Shown piece by piece: positions 24,690-26,692 of a stretch of 26,692 nucleotides of DNA. The number at the start of each line of letters is the position of its first letter. Position 1 is the stretch's first letter. The stretch spans positions 1 through 26,692 of the forward strand of contig DATGKW010000210.1 of assembly GCA_035294465.1 (NCBI GenBank), written 5' to 3'. The notes below the pieces were generated by a model. That model saw only the letters and a list, made by a program, of their open reading frames with translations. It searched no databases and was not told the origin of the DNA. The DNA comes from Paraktedonobacter sp035294465 (GTDB taxonomy: Bacteria; Chloroflexota; Ktedonobacteria; Ktedonobacterales; Ktedonobacteraceae). A program made the translations under genes and the position numbers.

Positions 24690-26189
24690 TCAGATACGCC
24701 ACTGCTTGAGCGGCAGATAGATCTGGCTATATTTTCTGACCAACTCACCTGACTGCCGTACGATCTGGATACACAGCGGCAGCACCAGGTAGGCCGCGAC
24801 AACAATGACATAGCCCATGAAAAGTTCCAGTTGTATATCCAGGGCATAGTGATTGACAAATGGTAACCAGAGCGCGCTGAATTCTGGAATATAATAGCAG
24901 ACCATCTCCAGGTTGTAGTTATTCTGTGTACACACTGCTGGCATAGTCGTATAGAGAGACGTTGACCACTGGTAAACCGCGCCATCGATACAAACCCAGA
25001 CAGAGAGCGCAAAGACCACGAGCGTAAATAGATTGACAAACAGAGAAGATTCCTTGTAATCGAGCAAACGCACAGCCAGAGCAAATGAGGCCGGAATGGA
25101 AGCGAACAGGAGGAAACGCGGTCCCCAAAACACTCCGCCATACCATGCCCACCAGCGCGCATAAACCAGAATCAGTCCGATAACAAAGGCCATCCAGAGT
25201 GTATATACTTGATAGAAGGGCACCTGGTTCTCTTTCTGCCAGCGTAAAAGCGTCTTGCGCACTGGTAACAAGAGACCCGGTGCAAAAAATAATATGCCTT
25301 TGCCAAAAGAGAGCGTGAGTGAAAGAACGCCAAAGAAGAAAGGATAGCTGAAACCTGGCAAACCGGAATAAGGCATGATGGTCTTGAAGCCGTGATCATT
25401 AGCATACCCACCATCAAAAGGATTGCCACGCTGCAGCCAGTCATTTAGCCCGATAAGCGCAATGGCGGGAAGCAGCACCAGTGCATAGCGCAAGCGTTTA
25501 CTATCTATAATCCGTTTGAGCAATAAGAGTGCCAACCCTCCCAGAGCTGCCGGCGTATTGGCGACCCCAACCGCGATAGCCAGCCAGGCAGGAGAAGCCG
25601 CAAAACGCAAATAGACGAGTAGAACACCAAAGCCCACACACAGCGCCGTAAACACCTCTCCATAGAAAAATGCCAGGTGAGCCACAAACATCGAGGCAAC
25701 AATCAGCACGAGATAGAATCTACGCAAGAGAGCGCGATTGATATGATCCTTCAGCGCTATATATCCAATCAACAGACTCAAAGCAAATAAGATCTGATTA
25801 TAAACAAGAGTCCAGCTAACGGGATCACCCAGCTTCCTGCCGATCCACACGAGCGGTAGAGCAAAGAAAGGCCCTATGAGGGAATATTTTATATCGGGCA
25901 CTTTATGCGTGATCAGTAACGTTACAAGCGCCTGATAACGAGTTGTGCCATCTGCTTTCATGTCACGTGGGAGCAAGAAAAAAATCGCGAACAAGCCCAC
26001 TACAATTAATCCCGTCTCGATAGCTGCACCGAGGTGAGAAGAAGCGAAGCTCACTGCTCGCTTGTCGAACTCCTCTTTCTCCTGCAAGAAACCACTAGCA
26101 TCGCTATCTGGAATAGCGAAGTTGGTAGGAGGAGTCGCTTCGGGTGAGCGGCTCAAAACTTCTTCCCCTGCCCGGCTACTATCTGGCAT
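24690..26189 (-). CDS. Multi-pass membrane protein, probable GT-C type
   Basis: A 499-residue protein with a hydrophilic N-terminus of about 55 residues and roughly ten helices. The outer loop after the first helix reads LPRDMKADGTTRYQAL, with an Asp where GT-C enzymes keep their catalytic acid. A late WWAWYGGVFWGPRFLLFASIP segment is a pattern I associate with GT39-like and related uncharacterised membrane proteins. The C-terminus is short and basic. The start has AGGAGGA about 6 bases upstream, one of the best sites in this region. It is followed 61 bp later by paralogue copy B on the same strand. No finer function can be given. Confidence 0.68.
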   Translation of the reverse strand: MPDSSRAGEEVLSRSPEATPPTNFAIPDSDASGFLQEKEEFDKRAVSFASSHLGAAIETGLIVVGLFAIFFLLPRDMKADGTTRYQALVTLLITHKVPDIKYSLIGPFFALPLVWIGRKLGDPVSWTLVYNQILFALSLLIGYIALKDHINRALLRRFYLVLIVASMFVAHLAFFYGEVFTALCVGFGVLLVYLRFAASPAWLAIAVGVANTPAALGGLALLLLKRIIDSKRLRYALVLLPAIALIGLNDWLQRGNPFDGGYANDHGFKTIMPYSGLPGFSYPFFFGVLSLTLSFGKGILFFAPGLLLPVRKTLLRWQKENQVPFYQVYTLWMAFVIGLILVYARWWAWYGGVFWGPRFLLFASIPASFALAVRLLDYKESSLFVNLFTLVVFALSVWVCIDGAVYQWSTSLYTTMPAVCTQNNYNLEMVCYYIPEFSALWLPFVNHYALDIQLELFMGYVIVVAAYLVLPLCIQIVRQSGELVRKYSQIYLPLKQWRI

Positions 26190-26293
26190 ATCTATTCCTC
26201 CTCTTATTCTTCATTTTCTATGATGCTCAGATACTTACATCCATAAATACAGACGCCAACTCCACGTCAATACTCACAGCATTGGCCAGGAAA

Positions 26294-26692
26294 TTATACG
26301 TTCGCTGCTTCAGGCTCAGCTTCGTGTATGGCTACTTCGCGCTTCTTTTCAAGTAGGGAGCGTAGAGTGCTCGGCTCTGCCGATGTCAGCCACCAGATCA
26401 CTCCTCCGGCGAGCAAGACCAGCAGTGGCTCAATCGGTGCGCGAAAACGCGAACTGCCATAAAAAGCGACACACAGCACAATTGTCAATCCTATCACGAG
26501 ATAGGCAGCCAGGAGGTCTTTCCACTTCGAGCGTAGAGTTACTATCAGGCCCCAACCAGCCAGCAAGATGATCATAACAGGCGTCGTATTCATCAGATTC
26601 CAGAGAATCCGGGACGACAGGCGAGTAGGAAACTCAATCACCGGTAATCCCTGTTCCGAAGTATAGGGCCGCCACATGTTGATGAAATGCAT
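26294..26692 (-). CDS. Membrane glycosyltransferase, C-terminal part (5' end outside window)
   Basis: The frame is open to the right window edge, giving at least 132 residues. Two or three helices are visible (TPVMIILLAGWGLIVTL, LLAAYLVIGLTIVLCVAFY). FYGSSRFRAPIEPLLVLLAGG then follows, the closing signature of many GT39-like (ArnT/PMT-related) proteins. The tail is charged (EKKREVAIHEAEPEAANV). The ATG at the very edge is not taken as the start, since the family has several hundred residues before this point. It lies 104 bp upstream of the next minus-strand gene and may be the same operon. Confidence 0.65.
   Translation of the reverse strand: MHFINMWRPYTSEQGLPVIEFPTRLSSRILWNLMNTTPVMIILLAGWGLIVTLRSKWKDLLAAYLVIGLTIVLCVAFYGSSRFRAPIEPLLVLLAGGVIWWLTSAEPSTLRSLLEKKREVAIHEAEPEAANV

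Overview
The window is about 26.7 kb of bacterial chromosome. It holds fifteen complete protein genes and two genes cut by the window edges (rho at the left, a membrane glycosyltransferase at the right). I see no rRNA, tRNA, CRISPR array, transposase, integrase or phage gene. The gene set suggests a member of the Chloroflexota, most likely of the Ktedonobacteria type. This is an inference from the style of the proteins: CopC-CopD-YtkA fusion, zinc-type S18, lipobox lipoprotein, many large GT-C membrane enzymes, no outer-membrane proteins. No marker gene was searched.

Left arm (1-7375). The 3' part of rho is followed by a convergent minus-strand block. Read in its own direction the block runs: a multi-pass GT-C-like membrane protein, a YcnJ-like copper protein (CopC + CopD + YtkA domains), a lipoprotein with six Asp-box (BNR) repeats, and a membrane-tethered YVTN/YncE-like beta-propeller. 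The last two are only 38 bp apart and are probably co-transcribed.

Information-processing block (7376-14205, plus strand). A good sigma-70-type promoter (TTGCCA, 17 bp, TATAAT) and a structured leader precede rpsF-ssb-rpsR. Next come a membrane-anchored parvulin foldase, hemW and recJ. The gaps from rpsR to the foldase, from the foldase to hemW, and from hemW to recJ each hold a strong inverted repeat with little or no T-tract. rplI and dnaB, often found after rpsR, are absent here.

Nitrogen and amino-acid block (14205-17934). Glutamate dehydrogenase (minus) is divergent from arginase (plus), with recognisable promoters for both in the shared gap. A branched-chain aminotransferase follows arginase. 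Arginase makes ornithine and urea, the aminotransferase moves amino groups to or from glutamate, and GDH links glutamate to 2-oxoglutarate and ammonia, so the three enzymes meet at glutamate. The block ends in a perfect 30-bp inverted repeat with a 4-nt loop.

Right arm (18136-26692). Five large membrane proteins of GT-C/GT39-like type follow. Two of them (18136-20352 and 22406-24628) are clear paralogues in opposite orientation. The region looks richer in A/T than the recJ block. It resembles an envelope glycan locus, but no cytoplasmic glycosyltransferase, flippase or polymer exporter is visible, so its product cannot be named.

The most unusual points are the perfect 30-bp palindrome, the switch-like hairpin before recJ with its overlapping ATGTG start, an 11-residue insertion in the Rho Q-loop region, an SSB lacking the usual terminal Phe, and the paired GT-C paralogues with different acidic motifs. 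I do not see a complete undescribed defence or mobile system.
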